Shown: piece after piece, positions 16,410 through 24,440 of the stretch | Layout of the letters: every line of letters begins with the position of its first letter | Numbering within the stretch: position 1 is the stretch's first letter | Assembly: GCA_000163695.1 (NCBI GenBank) | Contig: GG774889.1 | Span: forward strand, 936,515-1,000,514 | Source of the DNA: Bacteroidetes oral taxon 274 str. F0058 | GTDB lineage: Bacteria > Bacteroidota > Bacteroidia > Bacteroidales > Paludibacteraceae | Length of the DNA stretch: 64,000 nucleotides | Reading direction: 5' to 3' | The notes under the pieces: model-generated | Told to the model about the DNA's origin: nothing | What the model saw: the letters and a program-made list of their open reading frames with translations, nothing else | Database searches by the model: none | Made by a program: the position numbers and the translations under genes

Positions 16410-17960
16410 ATGGCTTCACAGGAAGAAATCTTCAAGAAACTTATTGCTCATTGCAAAGAATACGGTTTTGTCTTCGCTTCGAGCGAGATATACGACGGGC
16501 TGGCTGCCGTCTACGACTACGGACAGAACGGCGTAGAGCTGAAAAACAATATAAAAGCCTATTGGTGGGAGGCTATGACCCGCCTCAACGACAATGTGGT
16601 AGGCATAGACGCTGCCATATTTATGCATCCGACCACGTGGAAGGCTTCGGGGCACGTCGACGCATTCAACGACCCGCTTATCGACAACCGCGACAGCAAA
16701 AAGCGTTACAGAGCCGATGTGCTGATAGAAGATGTGTTGGCTAAATTCGACGAGAAGATAGCAAAAGAGGTAGATAAAGCTGCCAAACGTTTCGGTGAGT
16801 CGTTCGACAGGGAGCTTTATTGCCGCACCAATCCGCGTGTAGTGGAGTATGCCCAAAAACGCGATGCCCTGCACGAGCGTTTTGCCACGGCTATGAACGA
16901 CAATAACCTCGATGAGCTCAAACAAATCATTGTCGATTACGATGTGGTTTGTCCTGTATCGGGTACCAAGAATTGGACTGATGTACGTCAATTTAACCTT
17001 ATGTTTTCGACCGAGATAGGTTCTGTTGCCGACGGAGCCACCAAGGTTTATCTCCGTCCCGAGACGGCACAGGGTATTTTTGTCAATTTCCTCAACGTGC
17101 AGAAGACGGGCAGAATGAAGATACCGTTCGGTATAGCACAGATAGGCAAGGCATTCCGTAACGAGATAGTGGCACGGCAGTTTATCTTCCGTATGCGTGA
17201 GTTCGAGCAGATGGAGATGCAGTTTTTTGTCCGCCCGGGCGAGGAGATGAAGTGGTTCGACTACTGGAAACATTTCCGTATGCGTTGGCACCGGTCGCTC
17301 GGACTTGGCGACGGCAAATATCGCTTCCACGACCACGAAAAGCTGGCACACTACGCCAATGCCGCTACCGATATAGAGTTCGAGATGCCCTTTGGATTCA
17401 AAGAGGTGGAGGGGATACACAGTCGCACGGACTTCGACCTGTCGCAGCACGAGAAATATTCGGGTAAAAACATCAAATACTTCGACCCCGAACTTAACGA
17501 GAGCTACGTGCCGTATGTGATAGAGACCTCTATCGGTGTCGATAGAATGTTTCTGTCGATAATGGCTGCTTCGTACGAAGAGCAACAGCTCGAAGGCGGC
17601 GACTCTCGCGTGGTACTGCATCTGCCGCCTGTGTTGGCTCCCAACAAGGTGGCTGTATTGCCGCTTGTCAAAAAAGACGGTCTGCCCCAGAAAGCTGCAG
17701 AGGTGATGAATATGTTGAAGTTCGACTTCAAGACCGTATACGACGAAAAAGACAGTATCGGCAAACGCTATCGTCGCCAAGATGCCGTAGGTACACCGTT
17801 TTGTGTTACCATCGACCACCAAACGCTCGAAGACGATACCGTTACCATTCGCCACCGCGATTCGATGGAGCAGAGCCGCGTACCTGTCGGTTCTCTGCAC
17901 GGTATTGTTAACGATAATGTCAGTCTGCGTAGTGTTTTTAGTAAAATTATTGAGAATTAG
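16410..17960 (+). CDS. glyS: Glycyl-tRNA synthetase
   Basis: A 516-residue class II aminoacyl-tRNA synthetase of the alpha2 type, charging tRNA-Gly with glycine in the cytoplasm. Visible features are the N-terminal EEIFKKLIAHCKEYGFVF, class II motif 2 (GKAFRNEI ... FRMREFEQMEMQFF), motif 3 (SIGVDRMFLSI) and a C-terminal anticodon-binding domain (PNKVAVLPLVKKDGLPQKAAE). The length is normal for Bacteroidota. It starts 41 bases after the phosphatase-like gene. A long open frame on the opposite strand is a codon-bias shadow. Confidence 0.97.
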   Translation: MASQEEIFKKLIAHCKEYGFVFASSEIYDGLAAVYDYGQNGVELKNNIKAYWWEAMTRLNDNVVGIDAAIFMHPTTWKASGHVDAFNDPLIDNRDSKKRYRADVLIEDVLAKFDEKIAKEVDKAAKRFGESFDRELYCRTNPRVVEYAQKRDALHERFATAMNDNNLDELKQIIVDYDVVCPVSGTKNWTDVRQFNLMFSTEIGSVADGATKVYLRPETAQGIFVNFLNVQKTGRMKIPFGIAQIGKAFRNEIVARQFIFRMREFEQMEMQFFVRPGEEMKWFDYWKHFRMRWHRSLGLGDGKYRFHDHEKLAHYANAATDIEFEMPFGFKEVEGIHSRTDFDLSQHEKYSGKNIKYFDPELNESYVPYVIETSIGVDRMFLSIMAASYEEQQLEGGDSRVVLHLPPVLAPNKVAVLPLVKKDGLPQKAAEVMNMLKFDFKTVYDEKDSIGKRYRRQDAVGTPFCVTIDHQTLEDDTVTIRHRDSMEQSRVPVGSLHGIVNDNVSLRSVFSKIIEN

Positions 17961-18110
17961 ACATCTATTCCAAAGTGATATAATTACGTATGCCTTAATA
18001 TTGTCTCGGAAATAGAGAAATATTACTGTCGGATACGTAGCGCCAATATGTCGTTGATAGTTTTGTAAATGTGCTGATAGTTTGTTGATTATAGAGAAAA
18101 AACTCAAAAA

Positions 18111-18650
18111 ATGTGGTTAGAAAAAAAGATTTTTTCACTCTTGGGGTGGAATACTGATATTACTATCGATTTGCCCGATAAATGCGTAGCATGCATAGCT
18201 CCCCACACATCTAATTGGGATTTTGTCTACTGTGTACTCTTCAAGCAGGCTTATGGCATAACGGTAAATTTTTTCATTAAAGACGAATGGACGAGACTGC
18301 CCGTGATAGGGGCTTTTATCCGAAGACTTGGAGGCATAGGCGTGAAGAGAGACAAGTCGCAATCTATGACAGATGTTTTTGCCAAAGAGTTTGACCGATA
18401 CGATACGTTGCGGATAGCTATCACACCTGAGGGGACGCGTTCGCCAAACAGCAAGTGGAAACTCGGCTTTTACTACATCGCACTAAAAGCCGGAGTGCCG
18501 ATAGTTTTAGTAAGCCTCGACTATCGGCGTAAGCTTGTGATAATCGACCGACAGATAATCCCCGATGGCAATGCAGAGAAGCAATTGGCGGAGATAAAGG
18601 CTCATTATAAAGATGTTGTGGCAAAATATCCTAAAAAGTTCAAAATCTGA
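18111..18650 (+). CDS. 1-acyl-glycerol-3-phosphate acyltransferase-family protein
   Basis: A 179-residue PlsC/LPLAT-type acyltransferase. The HX4D catalytic motif is HTSNWD (about residues 31-36), and the acceptor-binding motif is TPEGTRS (about 106-112), followed by KLGFYYIALKAGVPIVLVSLDY. It is shorter than typical PlsC (about 240 residues), matching the small lysophospholipid-acyltransferase subgroup of Bacteroidota. It probably transfers an acyl chain to a lyso-lipid at the inner face of the inner membrane; the acceptor is unknown. It ends two bases from the convergent PAP2 gene. Confidence 0.87.
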   Translation: MWLEKKIFSLLGWNTDITIDLPDKCVACIAPHTSNWDFVYCVLFKQAYGITVNFFIKDEWTRLPVIGAFIRRLGGIGVKRDKSQSMTDVFAKEFDRYDTLRIAITPEGTRSPNSKWKLGFYYIALKAGVPIVLVSLDYRRKLVIIDRQIIPDGNAEKQLAEIKAHYKDVVAKYPKKFKI

Positions 18651-18653
18651 ACC

Positions 18654-19316
18654 TCAACCCAATACAATCAGGCTTTTGTGCCAAATGACCATTGATATTA
18701 TGGTAATAGCCAATACAATAACTATCGTAACTGCCTCTCTTTGAGGAACAGATGTTTGAGTACAGTTCGGTCGGAGTTTTTTTAGTAAAAAATATACCAA
18801 GAAGCCGACACCGATACCCAATATAGTGCCGCAGACTACGTCGAACGGATAATGGACACCCAGATACATACGCGAGAAGCCCGTTAATATCGACCAAGAG
18901 GCAATCACCCACCCGTAGAGCCTATTTTTGAACAACAGAATAGAAAATGTAGCGAAAGCCAGTGAATTGGCGGCGTGCGACGACACAAAGCTGTATCCGC
19001 CTTCACGGCAGTCGTGTACTATGCATAGCAGCCCTTCGAGTGACGGCTCGTGTGTGGGACGAAGCCTCTCTACAAGCGGTTTTATCAGTCCCGACGAAAG
19101 TTGGTCGGAGAGCGTTATCAATACCGCTATTGCCAGGAACACTACCCACGACTCTTTACGGTAACTGCGGATAATGGCGTAAACAATTGCCAATGCGGTG
19201 ATTAACCATACCTTCTGCCCAGAGAAGATATAGAAAAAATCGTCCCAAAAAGGAGTGTGCCATCTGTGTATTTCGAGTAAAATAGCTTTGTCTATTGATA
19301 TAAAGTATTCAAGCAC
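18654..19316 (-). CDS. PAP2-family membrane phosphatase
   Basis: A 220-residue integral membrane protein with about five to six helices and the complete PAP2 tripartite motif: K79-x6-RP (KPLVERLRP), SSH at 112-114 in place of PSGH, and S148-R-x5-H155-x3-D159 (SRMYLGVHYPFD). These residues form the phosphohistidine active site. Likely substrates are lipid phosphates such as undecaprenyl pyrophosphate or phosphatidic acid; the sequence does not separate these. It converges with the PlsC-like gene, whose stop lies a few bases away. A -7 box lies at 19348-19356. Confidence 0.92.
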   Translation of the reverse strand: MLEYFISIDKAILLEIHRWHTPFWDDFFYIFSGQKVWLITALAIVYAIIRSYRKESWVVFLAIAVLITLSDQLSSGLIKPLVERLRPTHEPSLEGLLCIVHDCREGGYSFVSSHAANSLAFATFSILLFKNRLYGWVIASWSILTGFSRMYLGVHYPFDVVCGTILGIGVGFLVYFLLKKLRPNCTQTSVPQREAVTIVIVLAITIISMVIWHKSLIVLG

Positions 19317-19347
19317 AATGTATAAGTGTATGTGTGTAAATGTGTCG

Positions 19348-19356
19348 GCAAAGGTA
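19348..19356 (-). promoter_or_regulatory. -7 box of the PAP2 gene
   Basis: TACCTTTGC on the minus strand, 31 bases before the PAP2 start. The best CAAA (minus TTTG) lies only 14 bases further upstream, so the -33 box is uncertain. Confidence 0.6.
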
Positions 19357-19454
19357 GTGAGAATTTTTTACAAATAAAAGCATTGTATCAATTGTTTAAA
19401 TGAAGTAATGTCTGTGAGATAGGTGAAATTGTGTGTGTCGACAAAATAAAATAT

Positions 19455-19463
19455 TAATTTTGC
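19455..19463 (+). promoter_or_regulatory. -7 box of lipA
   Basis: TAATTTTGC lies 29 bases upstream of the ATG at 19493. It is inside the longer upstream reading frame, so translation must start downstream of it. Confidence 0.6.
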
Positions 19464-19492
19464 ACTGCGAAAAAAACGTATTTGTTGGTACG

Positions 19493-20356
19493 ATGAATAT
19501 AAGAAGAAAACCCGAGTGGTTGAAGATAGATTTTAGGAGCGACAATAGCTATTCGCTTGTTAGCCGGTCGCTGAAAAAGAACTGCCTGCATACGATTTGT
19601 ATCAGCGGGCGATGTCCGAATCTGGCAGAATGTTGGAGTCGAGGCACTGCCACTTTTATGATTCTCGGCGATATATGTACTCGTAGCTGCGGCTTCTGCA
19701 ATACCAAAACGGGCAGACCGCTGCCGACAAACCCCGAAGAGCCTAAGAGGCTTGCCGCTTCGGTCAGAGAGCTCGGTATCAAACACGTCGTACTTACCTC
19801 TGTCGATAGAGACGACTTGGCAGACGGCGGAGCCAACCATTGGGCAGAATGTATCGGAGCCGTCAGAGCAGACAATCCGCAATCGAGGATAGAGGTGCTT
19901 ATACCCGATTTCAAAGGCGATACGTCGCTGGTAGACATTGTACTTGAGGCTCGCCCCGATGTGGTGGCTCACAACATAGAGACGGTACGTTCGTTAACGC
20001 CTAAGGTGCGTAGTGCAGCCAAATACGAGGTCAGTCTTGCCGTCTTGCGACACATTGCCGATAAGGGTTTTAGAGCCAAGAGCGGAATGATGCTTGGGTT
20101 GGGTGAGAGCGAAGACGAGATATTCGCTACTTTCGACGACCTTTTGGCTAACGGTTGCACGGTACTCACCATAGGGCAATATCTGCAGCCGACAAAGCGC
20201 CATATACCTGTGATAGACTACATTACTCCGCAGAAGTTCGACGAATACAAGGCAGAGGCTCTCCGACGCGGATTTGCCTTTGTCGAGAGCGGTCCTCTCG
20301 TACGTTCGTCGTATCATGCCGAACGCCACCTTGACGACCAACGCTTACCTCAATAG
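19493..20356 (+). CDS. lipA: Lipoyl synthase
   Basis: A 287-residue radical-SAM enzyme that inserts two sulfurs into octanoyl chains on lipoyl-dependent proteins. Both iron-sulfur sites are complete: C36-x4-C41-x5-C47 (auxiliary cluster) and C62-TRS-C66-GF-C69 (radical-SAM cluster). The C-terminal YLQPTKRHIPV and SSYHAERH are family hallmarks. I chose MNIRRKPEW at 19493 because it follows the promoter. Its last 12 bases overlap the end of the convergent aroK gene. No lipB is visible nearby. Confidence 0.95.
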   Translation: MNIRRKPEWLKIDFRSDNSYSLVSRSLKKNCLHTICISGRCPNLAECWSRGTATFMILGDICTRSCGFCNTKTGRPLPTNPEEPKRLAASVRELGIKHVVLTSVDRDDLADGGANHWAECIGAVRADNPQSRIEVLIPDFKGDTSLVDIVLEARPDVVAHNIETVRSLTPKVRSAAKYEVSLAVLRHIADKGFRAKSGMMLGLGESEDEIFATFDDLLANGCTVLTIGQYLQPTKRHIPVIDYITPQKFDEYKAEALRRGFAFVESGPLVRSSYHAERHLDDQRLPQ

Positions 20357-20875
20357 TCGGGCAAGTTCGGCTCGCCGCATAATGTCGGCAAGGCAATCGG
20401 CAGCAGTGCCGTTATTGGCTACGATAAGGTCTGCCTTACAGTAATATCTGCTACGAAGTGCGAGTGTGGTGCGGATATATTCCGAGAGTTCATCGGCATT
20501 TTTATTACAGATAAGGAAACGGTGTTGTTTGTCGCCGAGCAGGCGGTCGAATAGTGCCTCCTCCGACGATTGCAAGTATATTACTGTGCCGTGCGTGAGC
20601 ATCTTAGCCATATTATCGCCGAAACAAGGCATACCGCCCCCACAGGCAACTACGATATTGACGCTGTCGGAGGCGATTATTTCGTCGAGAAGAGCACTCT
20701 CCAAGCTACGAAAGAACTCTTCGCCCCGTGTTGCAACTACTTCTGCCAAAGGTTTGCCCATACGCTCTTCTATTACGATGTCGGTATCGACCAAATCGAA
20801 CCCCAGCCTGTCGGCTAAGGCTCTGCCTACGGTCGATTTGCCCGCAGCCATAAATCCTATCAGAAAAATCTTCAC
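20345..20875 (-). CDS. aroK: Shikimate kinase
   Basis: A 176-residue cytoplasmic kinase that phosphorylates shikimate in aromatic amino-acid synthesis. The Walker A motif GFMAAGKST is at residues 7-15, followed by the shikimate-binding DTD and the GGG motif (ACGGGMPC). I place the start at the GTG at 20873-20875: it gives the usual length, the N-terminus is canonical, and the -7 box at 20901-20909 lies inside the longer ATG-started frame. The gene ends inside the 3' end of lipA (12-base tail-to-tail overlap). Confidence 0.93.
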   Translation of the reverse strand: MKIFLIGFMAAGKSTVGRALADRLGFDLVDTDIVIEERMGKPLAEVVATRGEEFFRSLESALLDEIIASDSVNIVVACGGGMPCFGDNMAKMLTHGTVIYLQSSEEALFDRLLGDKQHRFLICNKNADELSEYIRTTLALRSRYYCKADLIVANNGTAADCLADIMRRAELARLLR

Positions 20876-20900
20876 TGTTTTGCAATCGCTATAAGTGTCG

Positions 20901-20909
20901 GCAAAATTA
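20901..20909 (-). promoter_or_regulatory. -7 box of aroK
   Basis: TAATTTTGC on the minus strand, about 26 bases before the GTG start. It is divergent from the tRNA-Leu promoter 44 bases away. The -33 box is unclear. Confidence 0.5.
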
Positions 20910-20952
20910 ACAAAAATAGCACGAAATGCTATTGTCATTCAAAAAAAAGTAT

Positions 20953-20961
20953 TACCTTTGC
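20953..20961 (+). promoter_or_regulatory. -7 box of the tRNA-Leu gene
   Basis: TACCTTTGC lies 23 bases before the tRNA. An ATTG at 20931-20934, 18 bases upstream, may act as the -33 box. Confidence 0.65.
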
Positions 20962-20983
20962 ACCGTCTTTTTCGGAAGATTAT

Positions 20984-21067
20984 GCCCAGATGGCGGAATT
21001 GGTAGACGCGCTGGTCTCAAACACCAGTGGATTCACTTCCATGCCGGTTCGATCCCGGCTCTGGGTA
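20984..21067 (+). tRNA. tRNA-Leu (anticodon CAA)
   Basis: An 84-base class II tRNA. The acceptor arms GCCCAGA and TCTGGGT pair with one G-U at the end; the D-arm holds GGAATTGGTAGACGC; the anticodon stem-loop CTGGT-CTCAAAC-ACCAG gives CAA, decoding UUG; there is a long variable arm; and the T-arm GCCGG-TTCGATC-CCGGC is standard. The discriminator base is A and CCA is not encoded. It has its own promoter and terminator, so it is a single-gene unit. Confidence 0.97.
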
Positions 21068-21074
21068 CTTGGAG

Positions 21075-21113
21075 GGGTTAATTTGCTAATTTATAGGCGA
21101 TTAACTCTTTTTT
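21075..21113 (+). terminator. Intrinsic terminator after tRNA-Leu
   Basis: GGGTTAAT (21075-21082) pairs with ATTAACTC (21100-21107) with one G-U, followed by six T's. It lies just 8 bases after the tRNA. Confidence 0.75.
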
Positions 21114-21235
21114 ATAACATCTTCGAAACTTATGTAAAGTGCTGTGTTATACTTATATACTGAAAAAAATAGAAATTAATTGAAAAAGAGAGCAAAGAAA
21201 ATCCTTTTGTGGGATTTATCCGCCTTTATTTTACT

Positions 21236-21562
21236 ATGTTTAGGTTCAAGCAGTTTAGTGTAAAGCAAGAGCGGTCGGCTATGAAGGTCGGCACCGACGG
21301 GGTTTTGCTCGGAGCGTGGTGCAATGTCGACGATGCCCGCCGTGTGCTCGACATAGGTACGGGCACAGGTCTTCTGTCGCTTATGGTATCCCAGCGCAAC
21401 CCCGATGTTACTGTCGATGCTGTTGAAATTGACCCCGAGGCGGCAGACGAAGCTCGCGAAAATGTTTGTGCCTCGAAGTTCAGAGATGCGATTAAAGTAT
21501 TCAATATGTCGATACAGGATTTTACCCGAGACAAAATAAACCCACAACAAACGAAATATTAA
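21236..21562 (+). pseudogene. trmN6: Truncated tRNA1(Val) (adenine-37-N6)-methyltransferase
   Basis: The 108-residue remnant is clearly the N-terminal half of TrmN6/YfiC: FRFKQFSVKQERSAMKVGTDGVLLGAW, then the SAM-binding DIGTGTGLLSLM and the acidic VDAVEIDPEA. The family is normally about 230-240 residues and needs an NPPF/NPPY motif downstream to hold the target adenine. Here homology stops after IQDF, and about ten unrelated codons lead to a stop just before pyrF. No frame in the 19-base gap could hold the missing half, so this is a deletion or replacement rather than a frameshift. It is almost certainly inactive as a methyltransferase. Confidence 0.85.
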
Positions 21563-21581
21563 TCAAATACACCACAACAAT

Positions 21582-22274
21582 ATGAAAGACGTAATAATAG
21601 CCCTCGACTTCCCCGATAGGGCGAAGACACTCGGATTTTTAGACCGTTTCACCGACCGTAAACCCTTCGTAAAGGTCGGTATGGAGCTTTTCTATGCCGA
21701 AGGACACAGCCTCGTGGAGGAGATAAAGAGGCGTGGACACAACATTTTTCTCGACCTCAAGCTGCACGATATACCCAATACCGTCGGTAGTGCTATGAAG
21801 GTTATCGGGGAGCTTGATGTGGATATGGTCAATGTCCACGCCGCAGGAGGAAGGGCTATGATGAAAGCCGCCGCCGAAGGTTTGGCTCTGAGCGGACATA
21901 AAACGATATTGATAGCCGTTACTCAGCTTACATCGACCTCGCAGGAGATGCTCGAGAACGAACTTCTTATATCGAAGCCCATCGAAGAGGTCATCGCTCA
22001 TTATGCCCGTAATGCGAAAGCCGCCGGGCTGAGTGGCGTAGTCTGCTCGCCGCTCGAAGCCGCTATCGTCAAAGAGGCGTGTGGGAGTGATTTCATCGCC
22101 GTTACGCCCGGTATACGATTCGCCGACGGCGACAGCAACGACCAAGTACGTATCACCACACCCGCCGACGCTCGCCGACGCGGAGCAGACTTTATCGTAG
22201 TGGGACGCCCCATTACCAAAGCCGAAGACCCTGTGGTAGCCTACCAGAGATGTATCGCCGACTTTTTAGGATAA
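21582..22274 (+). CDS. pyrF: Orotidine-5'-phosphate decarboxylase (type 1)
   Basis: A 230-residue enzyme that converts OMP to UMP in pyrimidine synthesis. The catalytic motif DLKLHDIPNT (about residues 58-67) is intact, as are VNVHAAGG, VTPGIRF and the phosphate-binding VVGRPIT. This is the short type 1 subfamily of Bacillota and enterobacteria; to my knowledge most Bacteroidota pyrF belong to the longer type 2 subfamily (about 270 residues). Its codons look more GC-rich than its neighbours by eye, and it sits directly on the broken end of trmN6. Horizontal acquisition is plausible but unproven. Confidence 0.95.
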   Translation: MKDVIIALDFPDRAKTLGFLDRFTDRKPFVKVGMELFYAEGHSLVEEIKRRGHNIFLDLKLHDIPNTVGSAMKVIGELDVDMVNVHAAGGRAMMKAAAEGLALSGHKTILIAVTQLTSTSQEMLENELLISKPIEEVIAHYARNAKAAGLSGVVCSPLEAAIVKEACGSDFIAVTPGIRFADGDSNDQVRITTPADARRRGADFIVVGRPITKAEDPVVAYQRCIADFLG

Positions 22275-22314
22275 AAAACGTACTGCCTGCGTACAGCGAT
22301 AGAATTATTTTTAC

Positions 22315-22323
22315 TAACTTTGC
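22315..22323 (+). promoter_or_regulatory. -7 box of the CoA-transferase gene
   Basis: TAACTTTGC, 32 bases before the ATG at 22356. It overlaps the longer frame beginning at 22320, ruling that start out. Confidence 0.6.
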
Positions 22324-22355
22324 ATCCGTTATTTAAAAAAAATAGTTTACAGGTA

Positions 22356-23837
22356 ATGAGGTACAAAGTTATTACAGCAGACCAAGCGGCTGCATTAATT
22401 CACAATGGAGATATTGTAGGTTTCAGCGGATTTACGCCTGCAGGGGCACCCAGTGTGGTACCTGATGCTATTGCACGGCGTGCCGAAGAGCTACACGCTA
22501 AGGGCGAAGAGTTTAAGATTGGTGTCTATACGGGTGCTTCTACAGGAGCTATGTTAGACGGGTCGTTGGCGAAGAGTAAAGCGGTGATATTCCGCACGCC
22601 TTATCAGTCGAATAGCGATATGCGTGAGGCTATCAACAAGGGTGAGGTATCGTATTTCGATATGCACCTGTCGCATCTGGCTCAAGAGATTCGTTACGGT
22701 TTTCTCCCACGACCGAAATACGCCATTGTGGAAGCCTGTCGCCTCTCTGACGACGGCAGCATGGTGCTTACCGCAGGTGTCGGTATTACTCCCACTATCT
22801 GCCAAATGGCAGAACACATCATTGTGGAGCTCAATGAGGCAATGCCCGCCTCGCTCGAAGGTATTCACGACATATATCAACCGCTCGACCCGCCGTCGAG
22901 AGAAGCTATCCCCGTGTGCCACGTGAGCGATAGAGCAGGCGATACGGTAATCAAGGTCGACCCGGCGAAAATCGTCGGTGTGGTTAAAACAAACGTACCC
23001 AACACTATAAAACCCTTTGCCGACGTCGACGAAGTAACCTCGACTATCGGCAGCAACGTGGCGCTTTTCCTCGAACACGAGCTGAAAGCGGGTCGTATTC
23101 CGAAGACGTTCCTGCCCATACAGTCGGGCGTGGGCAATATCGCCAATGCGGTGCTCGGTTCGCTCGGCTCGAACGACCACATTCCGCCGTTCGATATGTA
23201 TACCGAGGTGATACAAGACGCCGTTATTGGGCTTATCAAGAAAGGTAAAGTGAAGTTCGTCAGCGGCTGCTCGCTTACCGTCTCTGCCGACATAATGAAG
23301 CAGATAACCGACGAGATAGATATGTTCAAACGCCATATCATACTCCGTCCGCAGGAGATTTCGAACAATCCCGAGATAGTTCGCCGTCTCGGACTGATTA
23401 CGATAAACACCGCTCTGGAAGCCGATATACTCGGCAACATCAATTCCACTCACGTCTTGGGCACCAAGATGATGAACGGGCTTGGCGGTTCGGGCGATTT
23501 CACAAGGAATGCATACATATCGATATATACCTGTCCCTCTGTGGCGAAAGGAGGCAAAATCAGTGCTATCGTGCCGATGGTATCGCACGTCGACCACAGC
23601 GAACACTCTGTGAAGGTGCTTATCACCGAGCAAGGTATAGCCGACCTTCGCGGAAAGTCGCCTCGTGAGCGTGCCAAAGCCATCATCGACAATTGCGTGC
23701 ACCCCGACTACAAAGACTCTCTCAGAGAATATCTGGCAAAAACTCCCGCAGGACAGACTCCTATCGACCTCTATCGTTGTTTCGATATGCACAAAGCATT
23801 TATGGAAACGGGCGATATGCGTAATGCGAAGTTTTGA
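22356..23837 (+). CDS. Acetyl-CoA hydrolase/transferase family protein (succinate CoA-transferase type)
   Basis: A 493-residue cytoplasmic CoA-transferase. The catalytic Glu lies in MYTEVIQD, the oxyanion/CoA-binding motifs QSGVGNIANAVLGSL and GLGGSGDFTRNAYIS are present, and LITEQGIADLRGKSPRERA is the conserved C-terminal block. Relatives exchange CoA between succinate, acetate or propionate, reactions used in fermentative propionate and acetate production by Bacteroidales; the acyl acceptor is inferred. The ATG at 22356 (MRYKVITADQAA) follows the promoter. A strong terminator follows the gene. Confidence 0.93.
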   Translation: MRYKVITADQAAALIHNGDIVGFSGFTPAGAPSVVPDAIARRAEELHAKGEEFKIGVYTGASTGAMLDGSLAKSKAVIFRTPYQSNSDMREAINKGEVSYFDMHLSHLAQEIRYGFLPRPKYAIVEACRLSDDGSMVLTAGVGITPTICQMAEHIIVELNEAMPASLEGIHDIYQPLDPPSREAIPVCHVSDRAGDTVIKVDPAKIVGVVKTNVPNTIKPFADVDEVTSTIGSNVALFLEHELKAGRIPKTFLPIQSGVGNIANAVLGSLGSNDHIPPFDMYTEVIQDAVIGLIKKGKVKFVSGCSLTVSADIMKQITDEIDMFKRHIILRPQEISNNPEIVRRLGLITINTALEADILGNINSTHVLGTKMMNGLGGSGDFTRNAYISIYTCPSVAKGGKISAIVPMVSHVDHSEHSVKVLITEQGIADLRGKSPRERAKAIIDNCVHPDYKDSLREYLAKTPAGQTPIDLYRCFDMHKAFMETGDMRNAKF

Positions 23838-23866
23838 ATAATATGTGATATTAGATTGTTAATGAG

Positions 23867-23902
23867 CTGTCGCTAAAATACTGTTTTGGCGACAGTTTTT
23901 TT
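23867..23902 (+). terminator. Intrinsic terminator after the CoA-transferase gene
   Basis: CTGTCGCTAAAA (23867-23878) pairs with TTTTGGCGACAG (23884-23895) over 12 bp with one G-U, a 5-base loop and a seven-T tail. Confidence 0.92.
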
Positions 23903-24035
23903 GTAATTGTTCATATAGCTTTTTCAAATTGTCTGAACTATTGAGACGAAAAAACGTATCGTTATTGTTCGTATAGTTTTTGTCAAATAAATCAAAATTA
24001 TAGACTTATAAGCAGTATACAAATACCATTTTTTA

Positions 24036-24068
24036 TTTGTACAATTAAGATTTATTTAGTACTTTTGC
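24036..24068 (+). promoter_or_regulatory. Promoter of the TM2/DUF2752/M48 cluster
   Basis: TTTG (24036-24039), a 20-base spacer and TACTTTTGC (24060-24068) match the phylum consensus. The ATG of the TM2 gene follows 33 bases later. Confidence 0.85.
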
Positions 24069-24101
24069 CGACGTTTTGTAAAAATTAAAAAAAATAAAAA
24101 A

Positions 24102-24440
24102 ATGGATTCACAGAAAGTAGACATGTTTATTATGTCAAATGCAAAATTCTTCGAAAGTACTCATCTCAGCTCTATCAGAGACCAATTGTTGCAAGTGAGC
24201 GAAGAAAAATGGAATATGATTTCCACGACCCAGTTCAAAGATCCTTCTACTATGTTGATTGTCTCTGTAATAGCAGGCTCTTTGGGAATAGACAGATTTA
24301 TGATTGGCGATACAGGGCTCGGTATAGGTAAGTTGCTTACCTGCGGTGGTCTTGGAGTTTGGACTATCATAGACTGGTTTATGATTCAGGGAGCAACCAG
24401 AGAGAAAAATATGCAAAAACTGAAAATGTTGCTCTCTTAA
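24102..24440 (+). CDS. TM2-domain membrane protein
   Basis: A 112-residue protein with an N-terminal helical, polar region (about residues 1-45) and a TM2 domain at about 48-100: a hydrophobic helix with the SLGIDRFMIGDTGLGIGKLLT pattern, then a second helix ending TIIDWFMIQG. TM2 domains are two-helix units of unknown mechanism, widespread in small bacterial membrane proteins. It is the first gene of a tight plus-strand cluster, ending right at the ATG of the DUF2752 gene. The domain is clear; no function can be given. Confidence 0.88.
   Translation: MDSQKVDMFIMSNAKFFESTHLSSIRDQLLQVSEEKWNMISTTQFKDPSTMLIVSVIAGSLGIDRFMIGDTGLGIGKLLTCGGLGVWTIIDWFMIQGATREKNMQKLKMLLS

Noticed and set aside
16416..18107. 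A 563-codon open frame on the minus strand opposite glyS
   Set aside because: It lies entirely antisense to a certain gene, has no recognisable domain, and is explained by the codon bias of glyS leaving few stops on the other strand.
21209..21562. trmN6 being broken by a frameshift, with the rest nearby
   Set aside because: Only 19 bases separate its stop from pyrF, and pyrF is itself complete, so the missing half cannot be in another frame here.
22554..23792. A 412-codon minus-strand frame opposite the CoA-transferase
   Set aside because: It is antisense to a strongly conserved enzyme and shows His/Arg-rich shadow composition with no motif.
23903..24000. Imperfect direct repeats TGTTCATATAGC / TGTTCGTATAGT after the CoA-transferase terminator
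   Set aside because: The similarity is short and AT-rich, with no link to a gene or known element; chance is adequate.
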